Origin: Galbula dea
Taxonomy: Eukaryota; Chordata; Aves; Piciformes; Galbulidae
DNA: 64,000 nt
Assembly (NCBI GenBank): GCA_013399015.1
Contig: VWZX01007020.1
Location: forward strand, 3,495,743 to 3,559,742
Reading direction: 5' to 3'
In this document: piece after piece, positions 63,501 to 64,000 of the stretch
Layout of the letters: each line of letters starts with the position of its first letter
Position numbering within the stretch: the first letter of the stretch is position 1
Program-made: the position numbers and the translations under genes
Notes under the pieces: model-generated
Databases searched by the model: none
Told to the model about the DNA's origin: nothing
The model's input: the letters and a program-made list of their open reading frames with translations, nothing else

Positions 63501-64000
63501 TGGATCCTTCAGACAAAGTGAGCAGTCTACTTGAGAATGTCATCACCTTTGCTGAAATACAGGCCATTTCTTTCCTGTTTCTGCTTACTGATACTATCTA
63601 CTTCATGCAGTCAAGTTATTTTTTCTATTTTCAAGAAAAATAAACTGTCATTTTATACAAATCTTAACATAGTGCTATATTCTATTCTGTAAATTATTTC
63701 AGTAACTTACATCTTCATTTTTCTCTTTTCAGTTTTCTTCATATTAACAGTATGTCTGTCTTTTGATTTCAGGTAGTCCAAATGCTTGAATGGAGAGACA
63801 TGCTTCTCCTATTTTTCCATAATCTATTTGTCTCATTTGTAACCCAGAAAACATCAGTGCAGGGATAGAGACCATTTTACAGTGGAACTTGTTGCAAACT
63901 ATTATCACAACTGTATGAATAATGTGAAAGTCATTGTGCTGCACTAGTATGAAATACGTTGTCATCACCTCAGTTTTCAGAACCTATATAGAGTAATATT
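51596..64000 (+). other. AT-rich DNA to the window end, no gene recognised
   Basis: No retrotransposon, exon pair or RNA gene was recognised in 12.4 kb. It includes a TA/CA microsatellite (58462-58484), T-runs (for example about 60710-60720), a weak exon-like block at 55473-55528, a 20-nt splice-signal pair at 61546-61565 and several short open frames without domains. If the rightward gene model is right, this is intron. The next exon must lie beyond 64000 or has been missed. Confidence 0.45.
58462..58484 (+). repeat. (TA)n(CA)n microsatellite
   Basis: CATATATATATATA followed by CACACACA. Confidence 0.9.

Noticed and set aside
1..64000. CRISPR arrays, operons, riboswitches, tRNA or rRNA genes
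   Set aside because: No regular repeat-spacer pattern, no tRNA box A/B cloverleaf and no rRNA-like block was seen; the window is vertebrate nuclear DNA, where bacterial features are not expected.

Overview
This window looks like bird nuclear DNA. The evidence is the repeats: eight pieces of CR1, a non-LTR retrotransposon, whose 3' ends carry the avian pattern (an 'AAGGGACCTT..AGGTCATCTAGTCCAACCCC' type tail followed by ATTCTRTGA units), plus a fragment resembling the start of an LTR common in neoavian genomes. The DNA is AT-rich, interspersed repeats are sparse, and there is one sharp CpG island. This fits a gene-poor part of a large avian chromosome. Nothing prokaryotic, organellar or viral-genomic is present, and no complete protein-coding gene lies inside the window.

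Layout. Positions 1-7.7 kb hold AT-rich DNA with a 196-bp near-perfect palindrome (a MITE-like DNA transposon, 3772-3967), a second degraded terminal-inverted-repeat relic next to it (4033-4106), and a 5'-truncated antisense CR1 (6435-6880). Positions about 7.85-8.65 kb are a CpG island with GC-box and NRF1-like sites, which I read as a promoter, possibly bidirectional. A plus-strand first exon probably ends at 8292 (CAG|gtaaaa). The best downstream exon candidate is 32481-32542, with a strong pyrimidine tract and cag, then |gtaagtac. This implies a first intron of about 24 kb and a second intron running from 32543 past the window end. On the minus strand a possible divergent first exon ends at 7722 (AGG|gtaagg).

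The rest (8.7-64 kb) is mostly single-copy AT-rich DNA with simple repeats. It also has an LTR fragment joined to a CR1 fragment (18.2 kb), two adjacent CR1 3' ends (21.95-22.55 kb), an internally deleted long antisense CR1 (41.83-43.48 kb), a CR1 3' tip behind a 26-T run (44.55 kb), a CR1 3' end (48.08 kb) and a long sense CR1 ORF2 fragment truncated at both ends (50.11-51.60 kb).

How it fits together: the CpG island drives at least one rightward gene whose first two exons are 5' UTR or an N-terminal coding part. I could not identify that gene. The most useful items for follow-up are the two-exon model and its competing reading frames, the possible divergent transcript, and the palindromic element. 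I found no convincing previously undescribed system. The open reading frames are short and compatible with chance or with retrotransposon remnants.
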